This document shows positions 6,438 through 6,480 of a stretch of 6,480 bases of DNA, in pieces. The number at the start of each line of letters is the position of its first letter. The stretch's first letter is position 1. The notes under the pieces are model-generated. The model did not search any database, was not told the DNA's origin, and saw only the letters and a program-made list of their open reading frames with translations. Source of the DNA: Gallionellaceae bacterium (GTDB taxonomy: Bacteria > Pseudomonadota > Gammaproteobacteria > Burkholderiales > Gallionellaceae); NCBI GenBank assembly GCA_030646595.1, contig JAUSKS010000162.1:1-6480 (forward strand). Reading direction: 5' to 3'. The position numbers and the translations under genes are program-made.

Positions 6438-6480
6438 ATTAAGCAGAGGGTCTTTCACTGCGAACTCCTCCCATTAAATT

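Overview
This window is a stretch of a polysaccharide (exopolysaccharide, capsule or O-antigen type) biosynthesis locus from a Gram-negative bacterium. All eight recognisable genes lie on the + strand, and coding sequence fills almost everything from base 1 to 6407. Intermediate base composition, ATG/GTG/TTG starts, a VirK/YbjX (DUF535) protein and Alg14/Alg13-like (PssD/PssE) proteins suggest a proteobacterium, perhaps a beta- or gammaproteobacterium. This rests on family knowledge; no marker gene fixes the taxon.

Layout: (1) 1-614, C-terminal part of a Wzx/MATE-like lipid-linked oligosaccharide flippase, cut by the window edge; (2) 654-1622, family 2 glycosyltransferase of the WbbL/rhamnosyltransferase-like type; (3) 1615-2505, PAPS-dependent sulfotransferase; (4) 2502-3497, second GT2 enzyme with a C-terminal membrane region; (5) 3540-4493, VirK/YbjX family protein; (6) 4512-5444, third GT2 enzyme with an unusual acceptor-side motif; (7) 5434-5928, PssD/Alg14-like membrane-anchor half of a split glycosyltransferase; (8) 5925-6407, PssE/Alg13-like catalytic half. 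A GC-rich hairpin at 6415-6437 follows the last gene. It may end the operon, and a leftward reading frame may end just beyond it.

Four junctions overlap by 4-11 bases (2/3, 3/4, 6/7, 7/8). The others are short gaps of 39, 42 and 18 bases, so the set reads as one co-transcribed unit with translational coupling. Inferred pathway: the GT2 enzymes and the PssD/PssE pair add sugars one after another to an undecaprenyl-linked oligosaccharide at the inner face of the cytoplasmic membrane. The sulfotransferase may sulfate it, and the flippase moves it to the periplasm. No polymerase (Wzy), chain-length regulator, export protein or initiating phosphoglycosyltransferase is in view; these probably lie upstream or elsewhere.

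Most noteworthy are the VirK/YbjX gene inserted between glycosyltransferases, and the sulfotransferase inside the glycan operon, which together suggest an unusual, possibly sulfated surface glycan. I found no CRISPR array, tRNA, rRNA, complete mobile element or defence system.
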